The notes: generated by a model not told the origin, from the sequence alone. DNA of 64,000 nucleotides from Morinoia aosen (GCA_030386875.1 CM059575.1:49940859-50004858); one strand, 5' to 3'; counted from the stretch's first letter, positions 13,479-25,780 are shown. Program-made: numbers and translations.

Positions 13479-14293
13479 TAGGGTTTGCCATCTCGGGACA
13501 AAATGAAAATCCCAGAATCCTGGGATTTCTTTATATTTTTACGGTTACGCTATTGTAATTTGTTATCCATGCCCATCGCAGTATTTGGCGATTAAGGGAG
13601 CGAAAAAACATTATCTGATAAGGAAACGCCATCAACTGATACAAGCTTGGTCACTTGTTCTTCCGGAGTACTTTGATGCACCTTTTCGAAACTTATTTAT
13701 TTTTGTTATTTTTGTTTGCTTATATTTAGTGCTTTCACTACCGCTCTCCCTTGCATGAGAGCGCTTTGTTGCAATACTAATTCTTTTTTCTCAGCTACAA
13801 GTTGACGCAAGTGGGTCTACAGTTTCAGGCTTCACTATGTTGTGGTTACTATTTAGGTGACGTAACAAACCACTGGTAGACCAGCCTTTCCAAAGTAAAC
13901 GCTTGCAGCAGTTTATACACTTCGCACTTTCTCCATTTGCATCTTTAACATAGTATCGCCACACAAAGGCTTTAGTTTCGACAACATCGGCCGTTTCCAT
14001 CGTATTTAGTACAGTCTATTTTCTATTACCTACAAAACCAAACCATCAAATATATTCTGATGCAATAGTTGAACTATATTATGAGATAGTGGAGACTACA
14101 CTGTGTAGTGATGTAAAATGCAATAACATTAAAACTCTAAAGTCCTATCTTGAGCTCTCTAACTGATTAATCATACTAAATAAAAGGATTTTAAGTTATT
14201 TTTTCATTCATGTCTTGAAATATATATACTATTTAGAATACCGGGATTTCCCGAGAAAAAAGTAAATTCCTGGACCGGGATATTACGGCCCTA
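13479..14293 (-). mobile_element. Short hAT-like DNA transposon (deletion derivative)
   Basis: The left end reads TAGGGTTTGCCATCTCGGGA. The right end, read inward, is TAGGGCCGTAATATCCCGG. These are imperfect inverted termini of the TAGGG type common in the hAT superfamily. Motifs related to TCCCGG/CCGGGA recur just inside both ends. The element carries a BED zinc-finger frame on the minus strand but no room for a full transposase (about 815 bp in all). I could not find an 8-bp target duplication next to these ends, so the exact borders may be a few bases off or the copy is old. Confidence 0.6.
13791..14000 (-). CDS. BED-type zinc finger of a hAT transposase, truncated (69 aa)
   Basis: The peptide begins METADVVETK and contains VWRYYVKD, followed by CINC (Cys-x2-Cys) and then HLNSNH (His-x4-His). 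That is the BED DNA-binding finger found at the N-terminus of hAT transposases, where it binds the transposon ends. A full hAT transposase is some 600 residues with an RNase H-like catalytic core; here the frame stops after 69 codons. Past the stop, another frame contains EQVTKLVSVDGVSL, which resembles the region following the finger in hAT proteins. This suggests a frameshift plus a large internal deletion. The product, if made, would be a DNA-binding domain without catalysis. Confidence 0.6.
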   Translation of the reverse strand: METADVVETKAFVWRYYVKDANGESAKCINCCKRLLWKGWSTSGLLRHLNSNHNIVKPETVDPLASTCS

Positions 14294-16411
14294 AATCATC
14301 CGGGATTCCGGGATGCAAATCTTAATGCATCCCGTTGATGCATCGCTGTTGATGTGATTTTGACAGAACTCGCTACTCCATTCTAACATCACAAACTTGC
14401 GTAGAAAAATACGATAAACCGGAGTCCAACGATAGCATCATAAGCGAGCTGAATTTCTTACGTGTTTATAAATAAACACAAACCAAGTCGCAAGACGTAC
14501 AGAGTCCATTTTTGATCACAGTCTACAATCAAGCGTTTGATATTAACCCACACGTCGCTCCTGATCTCAAACTTAAAAGCAAAATTCAATATCCACAGTC
14601 TTTGTACCCGTCTATTTTTTAGCACCATTGAGTCAAATTTCAGAGTCACTGAACGTAGAACTGTGAAAATATAAAAAATACTAATTACCGCATTAAGAAC
14701 TGGAACTCAAACAGCTCTTCCTCGTTTGAGGAATATCTAAATTCTGAAAAAAACATAATCCTCACATAGTAATATAACATGGGAACTGGGAAATAAGAAG
14801 TCCCAATACGCACTGAATTCAATTCAAGCAAAACTATACAAGCCGCAACCGAAGAATTTTTATTTTGGTGTATTTCTGAACGCAGAAGATGAAGCGAAGC
14901 TCATTGCACTTAAATAGCGGGCTCAAATTAGAGCTCGAACCATAGATCATTTTGAAAACTGCGCGCAACGCAGTAATTTTCTTGCCTTTCCTTCCGTCAG
15001 TGAGGCAATTCAATCCTAACGTGTGTTTTATGTTGGCTGTAATAGAATAGTTCAACTTATAATTGTGATCTAAAATGCTTTTGTAAGCTTATAGCTGCCA
15101 GCAGCGGCACTCATGAGCTTTTGAGGTACCTGATGTTCCACAAGGTCATGGTACCTCAACGCCTTGAACTGGCGATGGACGCAACAACAACAGCGTTCAA
15201 TGCAATTATAACTGCCGCAGAGAGAGAGAAAAAACCTTCTTAGGAACATTTACAAAAAAACATAAACAATTAAGATATAATTTCAGTTCCCGACAGTCTA
15301 GTCATGAAAGCAATCTAATCTAAAGTTCACTAAAGTTTTTGACTAGTAAAATTAATTCCAAGACGTGCAATTTCATCAGTAAACGAACGGGAACTTCACT
15401 CTCACGTACAAATGAAGAAGCCTTTCAGTGTAAAATAATGAATTGGATTGCGTGCAAACCAGCAGGTAAAATAATATTCAGTAGGGAAGAGTCAATAAGG
15501 AAAAAGTTTTTCATTGTGAACAGAAATCAGTTATAAATAATTATAACATGAGATCCCTAACTTATACTACCAAAGAAACTTGACTAAATTATCAGTAAAG
15601 AAATCTCGGATACAGTACTTGTAATTGTTCAGTTACCATGTCACACAGAAAGTAAATAATAATTTCTAGGATTTAATAATCTCAAGTGAAATCGAACTCG
15701 GGAGACAAGGTCTGATTACCACGGTCTAACGAATCAAACACTTAAACTGTGAAGGTGCGTCTATGGAAAGCTTATGTTAACGAACGACACATTTAGCACG
15801 TGCAGACATCAAAGAGTAAAGTCCACGGCCACGATAAATAAAAGCGCAATGCGACATAGCTGAGTAAATACAGAATAAAGTTTCAACAAACATTCGAGTT
15901 AAGTGATGTCTTTCAAAAAGAATTCTGAAAGCGTCTCCAAGTCAAGTAGGGAATAAATTCTTCAATTGGCGCGAGGTGGTGGCTTTTTTTAGATAACAAA
16001 AGAAAAATCATAAATATTTCTACTCAAAAAGTTACTGTCGTCACAACCTCACCATGATGCTTCAACTTACAAGGTATTCATTAATTTTCCTGGAAATCTC
16101 TTATACTCAGTTATAGGGGGATAAATGAACAACCGTAATTCCAAAGCTTCCTCGTACTAGGTACTATGTAGACTGACTAATAATATACACTTGAATTTAG
16201 AGTAATGCATATCAAACTTGCAGTCTCTATACTTCCTCTGAAATATTATTGATCATTTTTTTCTGAAATATTAAGTTTCCGATCCCAAATCCAATAAAGC
16301 AGACAACAAAGTTCAACAGGGAATCGTAAACACACTTTTGAATAAAGTAGCAACCTCTACCTCGTCCTTAATATATAGAAAATGAACAAGCAAGTATTAT
16401 CCATGGAGCTG
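14294..16411. other. No gene recognised
   Basis: This is AT-rich DNA with no supported gene. A minus-strand segment near 15680-15740 has a GAGTTCGATTTC box and a GTTAGACCGTGGT box resembling the internal promoter boxes of tRNA genes, but it does not fold into a full cloverleaf by eye. A short CTGCCAGCAGCGG at about 15096 repeats part of the 11.7-kb minisatellite unit. Confidence 0.45.
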
Positions 16412-16905
16412 CACTGAGAGAAACTTTGACACACCTGGGTGTGTCAAACGGTTATTCGGAATGATTTTGATACACAATGAAGTATTTCCTTTGACCACAT
16501 ATTAAAGCGTTTGAAAGACTTGAAACACTTATTCAGCTTTAAAATTGATGAACATTTTTTGTAGAAAACCGAACTGTGTTTAAATTTTGTGACTGGAGTA
16601 CAATGCTCCCCAAAAAAACATCAAATCTTCGCTAATTTTTCTTCTAATTCTTGGATATTGTCTGTATATCAGTGTAGTTAGTTGTTAGTCTAAGAAAGTG
16701 AAATGTTTATGAGACATAAAATTGACTTACGTTAAGTGTGTCATGTTTGGCACGCTTAAGTGTGTCGTATAAGCCCATGACACACAAAAGTGTGTCAAAA
16801 TACATGGGCTAATCATGTATATTGTTGACACACTTTTGTGTGCCGGTTTTGCGACAACTTGACACACAAAAGTGTGCCGCTTTTGCGACAAAATTTTTCT
16901 CAGTG
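16412..16905. mobile_element. MITE-like element with GACACAC/GTGTGTC modules
   Basis: The two ends form an imperfect inverted repeat: CACTGAGAGAAACTTTG on the left and, read inward, CACTGAGAAAAATTTTG on the right (15 of 17 matching). Inside, the module GACACACAAAAGTGTGTC and its variants occur repeatedly in both orientations, concentrated at 16730-16890, with spacers such as CCGGTTTTGCGACAA and CCGCTTTTGCGACAA. There is no coding capacity. The size (494 bp), inverted ends and internal palindromes fit a non-autonomous DNA transposon. I could not identify a target duplication or assign a superfamily. Confidence 0.6.
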
Positions 16906-17024
16906 TGGGCTACTGAAATAATAAATAACAGATCTCAGAGAGGTAGAGAAGGCAATGCACGTCGTACTGCACGAGAATATGAGGACGCGTGAGTCCCATA
17001 CGTCAATAATTAGCAGGTACTTAC

Positions 17025-17439
17025 CTTCTGGGCTTGGGTCGGATGATGTGGCGCGTTTGATCCATCCAATAATTGTTGACGTCCCGAAACTCGGGGATGG
17101 GAGGCGATACGATCACCGACTGCTGCACAAACTGGGACTGGAAATGCGCTTGCTGGAACTGAGGTTGGTACTGAATACTGCAACCGACTGTGCTGCAGAT
17201 ACTGCTGCGATTGCTACTGCATGCGATACTGCTATTGCTGCTGCTACTACTACTACTGCTGCTGCAACCACTATTGCTACTGCTACTGCAGCTGTTGCTG
17301 AGGTGTTGGCTGTTGATGAGGTAGTTGGTGGCGTTTTTAGGAGTAACGTTGTTTGATGAGTGGCTGGAGTTGGAGCCGCTGCTGCTTTGGATGAGATTGT
17401 TGCCCAGGGCAACGTCCCCTGTTGCCATTACTGGATGAT
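17025..17439 (-). CDS. Ser/Asn-rich coding exon with both splice sites
   Basis: On the minus strand, a pyrimidine-rich tract ending CTCGTGGGCAG precedes 415 nt that end CCCAGAAG followed by GTAAGTACC, a near-consensus donor. The frame is open throughout: two bases of a split codon, 137 codons, two bases out. It encodes HPVMATGDVALGNNL, then a long Ser/Asn/Cys low-complexity stretch built on AGC/AGT codons, then a normal-complexity, Gln-rich C-terminal part (FQQAHFQSQFVQQ, SPPIPEFRDVNNYWMDQT, IIRPKP). The ATG at 17428 lies only 11 bases into the exon, so this may be either the exon holding the start codon or an internal exon. Ser-rich tracts next to Gln-rich sequence are common in insect transcription and RNA-binding regulators, but I do not recognise this protein. 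The plus-strand Ala/Thr frame here is its shadow. Confidence 0.7.
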
Positions 17440-18386
17440 CTGCCCACGAGCAGAGAAGAATTTATAATTAACAGTCACGCAAGGGTAAATCATACAGCAA
17501 AAAATTAGAAACATTCGTGCCATAATGGGGTGAATAACACATCGGTTCACAATATCGTTAAGATACCAACAGCTGGCTTCATGTTCGCTTCTTGTCTACC
17601 TATGGTATGAAGAGTATCATGTCGCCACTATAATCAAAGACGTAGAAAAGTTCCACTCAAAAATTCAAAGAATTTCTTAGGTATTTATAACCACAAAACA
17701 CGCACAGCGACAAGATGCCTGAAGTAGTTCAATCAGCATGAAATATTGTTAATTACCTGTGTAAAAACGCTAATGACACTACTTCACAACAAATAGTGAG
17801 CTGTCAATGAACGTGATTCATTTTTGTTATCAAATTCAATACGATATGAAACTTGTCACTTGACTTGCGCTGTTCCTGTGTACAGTTAACATAAGAACTA
17901 AAGAGACTTCAGCACGTAGAGTGAGGATTGGTTGACAACAGGTAAATTATGACACATTAATACAAATTATAAAAATAAGATTATCTCACTGTTTTGCAAA
18001 TGCTAAGTTACAAGTTCCTCGTAGAAATTTAGAGATTGCAAAACAATGGGTAGAATAAACAAATGAGGCAAGGTGAATTTTGTCCGTTGGACTGGGGTAG
18101 ATTTTTCTTTCACTGTAGTTGTGCAGAAAACGAAAAATTTCTAAAGCATTCCATCATGCTCAGTCAACAATAAAAATTCAAAGCATCACAAATCAAGCGT
18201 AGTCGATTACGAGCATGGTGCAATAGTACAGATGATATAGAGGTTTCGTTTACATTTTAAACAATGCCACTAAAATATATAGCAATGTAAAATACCGCCA
18301 GGGACTTCAAAAAATACCACAAAGTTATCTGTAATGCAAGAAATTTACATGCAATTATTAATCTTTGGGTGAATATGATTTAAATT
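17440..18386. other. No gene recognised; likely intron if the adjacent exon is real
   Basis: AT-rich sequence without supported features. It lies immediately upstream, on the minus strand, of the acceptor of the Ser/Asn-rich exon, so it would be intron sequence if that exon is spliced as predicted. Confidence 0.4.
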
Positions 18387-18586
18387 GAAGTCCAATATTC
18401 AACTCGAATTTAAGGTAAATTGTGGTAAGCAATTTTCAAAATAGCAAACATTCACTGGATCGGGCCATTATTTAGCTTTAATTAAGTATTTAAGAAACAT
18501 GAATTTATGACTTCTGGCCGGTCAGGAGCATTATGAAAATCCCCCTCCATGGCCCCCGGTGACTCACGTTGCGGTCAAAATGTTAA
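18387..18586 (+). repeat. Dispersed repeat, head part (copy 1)
   Basis: About 200 bp here match 24422-24622. Shared words include ATTCAACTC.AATTTAA, CAAACATT.ACTGGATCG, GGTCGGTCAG.AGCATTATGAAAA-like sequence and a GCGGTCAAA.TGTTAA end. The copies are in the same orientation with frequent substitutions and short indels, so the family is old. No coding capacity was seen. Confidence 0.8.
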
Positions 18587-18767
18587 AACAGAAGTAAATT
18601 TCGACCGAACAGTTCATATATTGAAGTAAACAGACATCAATCAAAACGTGTTGCAACTCTCGCCAAGATCAACGGAAATTCTAGCAAGGAAGCATGTTTT
18701 GGACGCGCCTAATCATTCCCCCTAGTCACGTCAGGTGGATTTGTAACCCCTCCCAAGAATCTACAGT

Positions 18768-18866
18768 AGATCTCCTCTTAGACCGTGGATCACTCAGTTA
18801 GCTTGAGCTGTGCCTGCGCTCCTCGTGCTTTGATCCAAAAAATAAATTAAAAAATATATTTCCCCC
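18768..18866 (+). repeat. 99-bp direct repeat (copy 1)
   Basis: This 99-bp segment starts AGATCTCCTCTTAGACCG, contains GTTAGCTTGAGCTGTGC and CTCGTGCTTTGATCCAAA, and ends TATTTCCCCC. It recurs at 19562-19660 in the same orientation with only a handful of substitutions and no length change. The sequence outside the 99 bp differs between the copies, so the edges are sharp. Confidence 0.9.
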
Positions 18867-19561
18867 GTCATATGTTGCCTGGAATACAATAAAATGAAAA
18901 GGGCTCCGTACAAAATTCACACATTATGAAACTATTTCGTTTGGTTATATTTGAAACTATAGGAAAATCTTAATTCTTGTAGATAACAAACGCTTTATAA
19001 ATTTATAAACACTTTAAAAATTTAGCGCTGAAATAATTTTGGTGATGGAATTTATCCTTTTGGTGATGGAACTTATTACTTTAGGATGCTGCTAAACCCT
19101 GCAGTGAGAAAATGGGTACGTCCCATGAATCGGCACGAACATGAAGCTCTTCTTGATTGTTGAATCCAAACACGAATGATTGATGTAATGGTAGTCATAT
19201 CAAAGTACAGTAACCATTGAACAAATTTGGCACGACTGTGTAATAGCTTTTTGTGTATAAAATGGTTTATGAACTGTACCCAAAAATTTTAAATATAACT
19301 CTAGTATTTGAAATTACCTTCTCAATTAGTTAACGAAAAAAATTGATATAATCTGTCTGCGTGTGGTTTTACTAGACTTACTTGTCTCAGGAAAATCTCG
19401 TCATTCCACTCAATGTGATGCTCTTCTTCGTCGTGAAGCTGAATCTTGGTCCACACATTCTTGTCAATCGTTGCAGTGATGGAAAATATTGTCTCCGCAT
19501 CAAGTTTCAATATGTCATAATATTACTTATCGTATACAGTTGTTTCACAAATATCCTTAGC
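18867..19561. other. Spacer between the two 99-bp repeats; weak exon-like segment
   Basis: On the minus strand, 19322-19510 holds an open frame containing WTKIQLHDEEEHHIEW that runs into CCTGAGACAAGTAAGT, a good donor (exon edge near 19382). No acceptor fits upstream: the only nearby AG is followed directly by an in-frame TAA. It may be part of an old element bracketed by the 99-bp repeats, or a decayed exon. Confidence 0.3.
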
Positions 19562-19660
19562 AGATCTCCTCTTAGACCGAAGATAATGCAGTTAGCTTGA
19601 GCTGTGCTTGCGCTCCTCGTGCTTTGATCCAAAGAATAAATTGAAAAACATATTTCCCCC
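19562..19660 (+). repeat. 99-bp direct repeat (copy 2)
   Basis: Second copy of the 99-bp unit at 18768-18866, same orientation and same length. The main differences cluster at GACCGAAGATAATGC, where copy 1 has GACCGTGGATCACTC. Confidence 0.9.
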
Positions 19661-22600
19661 AGTCTTTCTTATCCGATACACAGCGTCTTTGAATCAAGCA
19701 CACCCGAATGGCATTAATATAGCAGCTCGTTGTCAGTAGTTCCACAAAGCTTCATTTGCACTTTCTCAGGTTACTTTCCTGCCTATCACACACGCTAGTT
19801 CACAACTCTGAAGAATTTTTGGAATTGGCTTAATATAAGTTTAAAATTCGATGACTGCGTTATAAAAAAAACACTAACAAACTAGGTATTCAAGGAATCA
19901 CTTGAGAGGTAGATAAGTTACGAGTTTTGCACTTATATTCCTGAGAATGAGTGAAAACTGTTAGTTAAACAAAGCATTAAATCTCATGAGAGGTGAAAGC
20001 ATCAAAAAGCATCTAGAGGCGTGTATTCGAATGCAATTTAAATAACAAAATTTACATTAAATTATTATGAGTATTGAATAATACCATAATGAGCACGCTT
20101 ATATTTTTGCATCAAATTAAATACATGATCTCAAATAAAGTCGGCTGAACTTGAATAATAAACTTTTCTGTTCTTAGGCTAACCTTTTTTCCGCAGTGAT
20201 CAGAGCACTGAGTTGCAGCAATATGCGAGTTGAATGGAATCACGACCTAATACAACATTATTTCAAACACAATTTTAATTGATTTACAACTGATTTATTT
20301 TTTTGCGTTGTTATTCTTTATTCTAAAGCATTCTAACTTCGTTCAGCTGAACTAGTTTACCCTTTTCAGTCGTTGAAAAGCATTAGCCTCTTTACCGTGC
20401 TAATTTTTTCCTATTAATGGTTGGGTTAGAATATTTCTTCACTTCAACTATTGTTTTCAAGTTTTCTAAATTTAAATAAATATTTTCAATTCTCATGTAT
20501 AATAACAGGGTAGAATAAAAATGTACTAAGCTAAATTAGTCCCCATGCTCGAGCAGATGATACCTCTTGGCAAGTCAAGATTTGTTATAAAATAATCACG
20601 AGATCTCGGGTTAGTTCTTTAAAAAGCTAGGCCAAGCAACAAGTTTAATTATGCCAACTAATTGGAGAAAACTTTTTTTCTGATCCTTCAGGAAACATAG
20701 ACACGTGTAGAGCATACATCAATGACCGTAGTCTAAGTATCAAGCTGTACTACCCTCCGTCGGGGTCATTCGATGCCCAAGGAAGTATTGCTGGAAATCG
20801 GATGGCAGTGGTTTTAAGATGACACTACGATTGAAAACGCAAGTGAAAAAATTTAATTCAAAATTGAGAACTGAGTTAAATAATTTGGAGAACAAATTTG
20901 AGGTTCCACTAATTTTTAATACGATAAAGTTTTCTTTCCGTGCTTCCTCAAATTTAAAGCGGTTAGTTTTTTTAGCCCAACCATCGGGCCAAAATTTACT
21001 TTTTTAGGAGAAATTCAAAAAGCAATACCAAGCTCTTACACAATCCGGAAGATGTCATTTTTCTCATGTTGAATTATTATTAAAACAATATCAGCTCATT
21101 GAAAAAATACTGTTTCATTAAAGAAAAGCCATTCGCCTTGCTAATTCTGTGCTGGCATATAAACTTCAGAGCGAAGACGAACGGAGAATTTCTCGTCTGT
21201 GTATTTGTACTCATACTGTCGTGCTGCAGTTATGATTTGGCTTTCGAACTCCCTTCCAACCACTCGTGTCAAGCGAATCATTCGGGGTTGCGTAGGATAT
21301 TTTAAGTAGCTTTTGAAACACCGATGAATCAATCATTTTTAGTAATTCAATCGTGAGCGTTTTGGTTATCTTATACGAAATATTCTTAAGTTTGCGTGAG
21401 CTTTCACAAAATATAGTTTAGGAGAAACACTTTTTCTTCACCGATAAAACCAGCGCAGTTCAAATCAGCTCCTCCTGCGGATTAAGTGACAGCCGACGAA
21501 AATTATACAGCGCAACTGCATCTTTCATAGCTCAATAAAATTAGAAGCACAAATTGCTTAGAATTTCTTAGAAGAACAAATTGCGTGTAATCGATATATT
21601 TTCCGTAAAAGTTACCCAACTCCACCCAGTTTAACTTTTCGGCGATTATCTACAATTAAGGCCACCTTTTGCAGAAGCTGTACTTGGACGGCTAAAATCA
21701 TAGATGCCCCGACGAAAAAATTAGACTGAAGCATATTGTCCTCGACAGTTAAATAAGAAATTTTTTGCGCCTGCCGTAAATTATCGCGGTCCTGTCACCA
21801 CGATAGCTTGCTAATAAACTTTTGGTTCGCTCTCAGTTTCAAATATATTACATTTTGAAATCCACCCCCCAATTGGGCACAAGTACGTCACATGCTCTTA
21901 GCGTTACAGGCTAAGCATACAGTATAGAACAATTTTTGAGCAGAATTGGAAAAATCTCATTATTTTCTTACGACGAAACTTAGAACTTCTGCTTCTATTG
22001 TTTCGTAATCAATGGTATTAAAATTAACATTATATAGTAATACTAATGGTGCAGAATGTTATCCACGAATTTGACGATCCAAGTCCAATTTTACGCTGCT
22101 AAGAGTCAATTTTGTATGAATTTACGATGCCATCCACACTCATCAAATATTATTTTTTATTTTAGATATGCGCACGAAACTATTTCATGATATAAATAAC
22201 TGTACGACGAACGGGAAGAACGACTGGGTCTGGCCGGCAGCAGCAGCAGCATATATGGGCGTCGCTAGAAAGTGATACGAGCGATAACCGAGGCTCGGTT
22301 CCTGCACCCCGCACGTGGCGGATGCGCAGCCGTCCTCCAGATCTGGCCTTCTCACCCAGAATGTTGTCTTCCACGTGGAGGAACACGCACAAGAAGTATC
22401 ATTGTAGGGAACACAGATAGGCGTTCCATGCGTGCACTTTTTATTTTCTAAATCACGTCATCGAAAACGAAAGATTCATATCATGGAAAATCAGAAACAA
22501 TATCGATTTGGAAGAAACTAGTGATTCAGATTACAACATTAAAATAGAATTATGGTTCTTACAGAACACTTTAGTATTTGTACGTACAATCGAAGAGTCG

Positions 22601-22964
22601 GGAGATTTTTAGTGCCATCTCGGAATGGCGACGCATACGTACTACGATTACGATTACTACACAGTTACTATAAGTATCTCTAAAATGAACTCGACAAACT
22701 GCCCGTGAAGCCAAATAACAGTAAGGCTTTTGCATGCGCTTTTTGAGTAGCATGGACAATTTAATGGAATGACGATCTGCGGAATTAAAATCTAAAGAGA
22801 ATAGGGCTCAATCGTTTGTTATAATCTGAAGGTTGTCTGTATTTAGACTATGAATTCAAAGCCTCACGAATGACGAAAACACAACCTTGTGAACAATTAT
22901 TGTCAGTTCTACGGGGTGACATACGAAACTTGTTTCAAGTAAAGAATCATAAATAAAAACTGAT
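19661..22964. other. No gene recognised
   Basis: AT-rich DNA. A GC-richer island at 22200-22390 includes (CAG)n and several CpGs and has a minus-strand GTGAGA donor-like site, but no matching acceptor or convincing frame. A minus-strand frame at 21141-21332 looks mildly protein-like (RMIRLTRVVGREFE) but has no recognisable motif. Confidence 0.45.
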
Positions 22965-23040
22965 AGATAACACTCCTTTTGTAAAATAATAGATAACACT
23001 CATTTTGTAAAATAATAGATAAGTCATTTTGTAGAATGAT
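22965..23040 (+). repeat. 26-bp tandem repeat, about 3 copies
   Basis: Three tandem units of about 26 bp: AGATAACACTCCTTTTGTAA-type starts, each ending AAAATAAT or AGAATGAT. The first two copies differ at one base; the third is shorter and more diverged. Confidence 0.85.
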
Positions 23041-24421
23041 TAAAAAAATTTAAAAAGTATTGTTTCCCAGTGTCATAAATCAATAAAATCCTCATTCGGA
23101 ACTATTACAATGGGGAGGTTGAGATAAATCTAGCTACTTGTGGAACCAGCTAAGTGCAGTTACTTCCAGCGCATCACAGGGAAATCTAATTAAGCATTTA
23201 CAATTTCATTTCCTCTAATACGATTGAACTTATGTGGACCAGATTGATCGAATAGCGAGTTGTTCTACGAGAGTAGTGTAAAAATAGCGCAATTATATGA
23301 GAGAGAATTGCGTATTCTAGATTTACGATTGATTTCAATTTAGGACCGTTAATTTTGAATTAACAGAGAGGAGACAGTTATTTCGCCACTCCAAACTTCA
23401 TCATACTTGGATCAGAAAGAACATTCAAGTATCTTTTTAAATGCTCCGTAAGAGTTCCCTTCAAGGATTTTAGAAGGCACCGACTTACAAGCGGAAACTG
23501 TACTAAGTTCGGGTTTCGTGATAGTAAGGGAGTACGAACTTCAATATAAGAAATTATGCACGCAATATTTGTAGAGGTCTGAGAGCTTAAGTATTTATAG
23601 GTATTTGAATTAATCATTTGTATGAGCGAAGTACTTTAAGATTCTTGCATCAATTGCCTCCCCCGTTATATAAAAAGAATATTAGTTATATTTTTCGCAG
23701 TCCCATGTCATGCTTCTATTACATATTGTAGAAATGAGAGGAGAATTATCCCATAAAGTGTTTATAAAAATTCTTAAGGTATAAAATTATTTATTCCATT
23801 GAGAATTCCAATGAATTTCAATACTCGAATACTAGTATACAAAATATGAAGTTTCAAAATTTTCGTTTTATCAATGATCAATGCTAGGAAATATCAACGC
23901 TAGGAATTTGGTTGAATTCATTTCATCAACCTGAGCATTGCCTATTTTGCTAAAAGGAAGAGTTGTAATTCATTTAGAACAGAATGGCATTAATTTCATT
24001 TTATTTCATTCTCATTTTGTTTTTCATTTCACTGTAATGTTAATTTTTGATAAATTTATTCAATATTCATTTTATTTTTATCGACATTGATGCATTTTTT
24101 CTTAACTTTGGACACCATCGAGACTAAATTACTTAGATATAAATCAGTCCCTTGATTGCCCCTCTGTACAAAAGTTTCAAACAGAATACCGTGAAAGAAT
24201 GATTCAAGAGCACATAACGGAATGTTAGCAAGACAAAATATCAAGAAATGAGCCACACAGGTGATTCTTTCAACGTATTTGTTATTCATACTCGGTCTGC
24301 GCACATTGGACTGTTATTCGGTCTACGTACAGAATAAAACGATAAATGATAAAAGCCAACCTTTATTTGTAACTGCACCCACAAAAGCCTCCTTCAACAC
24401 GTTGCCCGCGATGGGTTCAAG

Positions 24422-24622
24422 TGAAAGTCAAAAATTCAACTCAAATTTAAAGTCAGTTGTAGCTGGTAATTTTGAAAATTGCAAACATTAACTGGATCGT
24501 GCATTCATTTATTTTTGATCAATTATTCATGAAAATTGAGTTGGTGACTACTGGTCGGTCAGCAGCATTATGAAAAAAACCTTCGTGACCACCGGCGGCT
24601 CACATAGCGGTCAAAGTGTTAA
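24422..24622 (+). repeat. Dispersed repeat, head part (copy 2)
   Basis: Second copy of the 200-bp family at 18387-18586, same orientation. It shares ATTCAACTCAAATTTAA, GCAAACATTAACTGGATCG, CTACTGGTCGGTCAGCAGC and GCGGTCAAAGTGTTAA. The 99-bp tail segment that lies downstream in the first locus is not present after this copy. Confidence 0.8.
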
Positions 24623-25780
24623 GCTTTACTGATTCTTGGCCGAGGATCAAAGTAAATCGTCAAAGCGCGTTAATTCTTGTCAGGGCTCTTGAGTGAGGTG
24701 ATGAGTTTATTTATTTAAGCAAGCCTCTCTAATCCCTCTTCATTCTGGTGAAGCTCAGATAAAGTTCTGACCGCCAGCGGAAGAGGGGAAAATTTTAAAA
24801 ATAACTTGATGGAACAACTCTTTCCCCCTCCCGGCTTTTATCTCCTATAGAAGCCTGGGCAACAAGAGAATCAAGACGCTGCTCTTGCTATGAAACCGAT
24901 TATTCTCTTCTATTACTCTCCTCCAATAAACAAATAAGAGTGGAAAAATACAGATTAAGGATTTTAAATCTTTTTATTCCCACGTAACCAACTAATTTTT
25001 TCGAGCCATGTTATAGAAATAACTACTTTCTGGTGATAGACATTCGTAAAACGTTAGACTCGAATGAACTCGATGGCAGCTTGTGCACCTGATTTATATT
25101 TGGGCATTAGTTCGTTCTGCTTCATAAAGGTTTCATCTCACGCTGCATGAAGGCTTTCATCTCGGCCTAGGCATTCACTGAATAAAAATTGTTGTAATCG
25201 AGGAATTCTACGAAATAATGTATTAAAATGTAGCGTATTTGATAATTCACTAACATGCCCTCGCATATTGCAGATTGTTCAGCTGATGTATCACGCATCA
25301 GCGTCATGAACGAAATGTTGCATTAAATTTGCACTTGAAAGTAAAAATATTAATATACTTTCAATCGCACATCATCAAACTGAATTGTTTCCTAATAATT
25401 TATTCCTAACATAGACCCCAAAATTACTGTGGGTATAGTACAAATTTCGCAGCCTAAAGTGCTATAAATCAGAGCCTAGCTGTGTACTCGTACTTGCTTC
25501 CTGCGTAAAAAACAATTTTTGTTACAGTTAACGAAAATACCAAAAAGTCGGTAATAGAACCATCTCTGCAGACATGAATTGCACAAGCAGTAGTCTTCTG
25601 TTGACGAGAAGCTTTACAACATGCATGAAGTAAGCCAAATAATTATAATTCAGCCGCAGTGAATTACAGCGAACTTCTGCTTGACGCGCAAAGTCATTTA
25701 CAATAAATGGCCTTCACCGTCTCTCAGCGTCGGTTAAAATATCCCATAAATTCCCTGATTAGCCTAAACTATACGCTATT
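24623..25780. other. No gene recognised
   Basis: AT-rich DNA with no supported feature. A moderately GC-rich block at 24680-24880 may be another repeat, but no second copy was noticed in this window. Confidence 0.4.

Noticed and set aside
15660-15760. tRNA-like minus-strand segment with A-box and B-box resemblance (GTTAGACCGTGGT, GAGTTCGATTTC)
   Set aside because: No acceptor stem or full cloverleaf could be formed by eye; at most a degraded tRNA-derived repeat.
16955-17356. Plus-strand 133-codon Ala/Thr-rich frame and a minus-strand Ala/Val-rich frame
   Set aside because: Both are alternate-frame shadows of the trinucleotide-rich Ser/Asn exon, which alone runs into a consensus donor.
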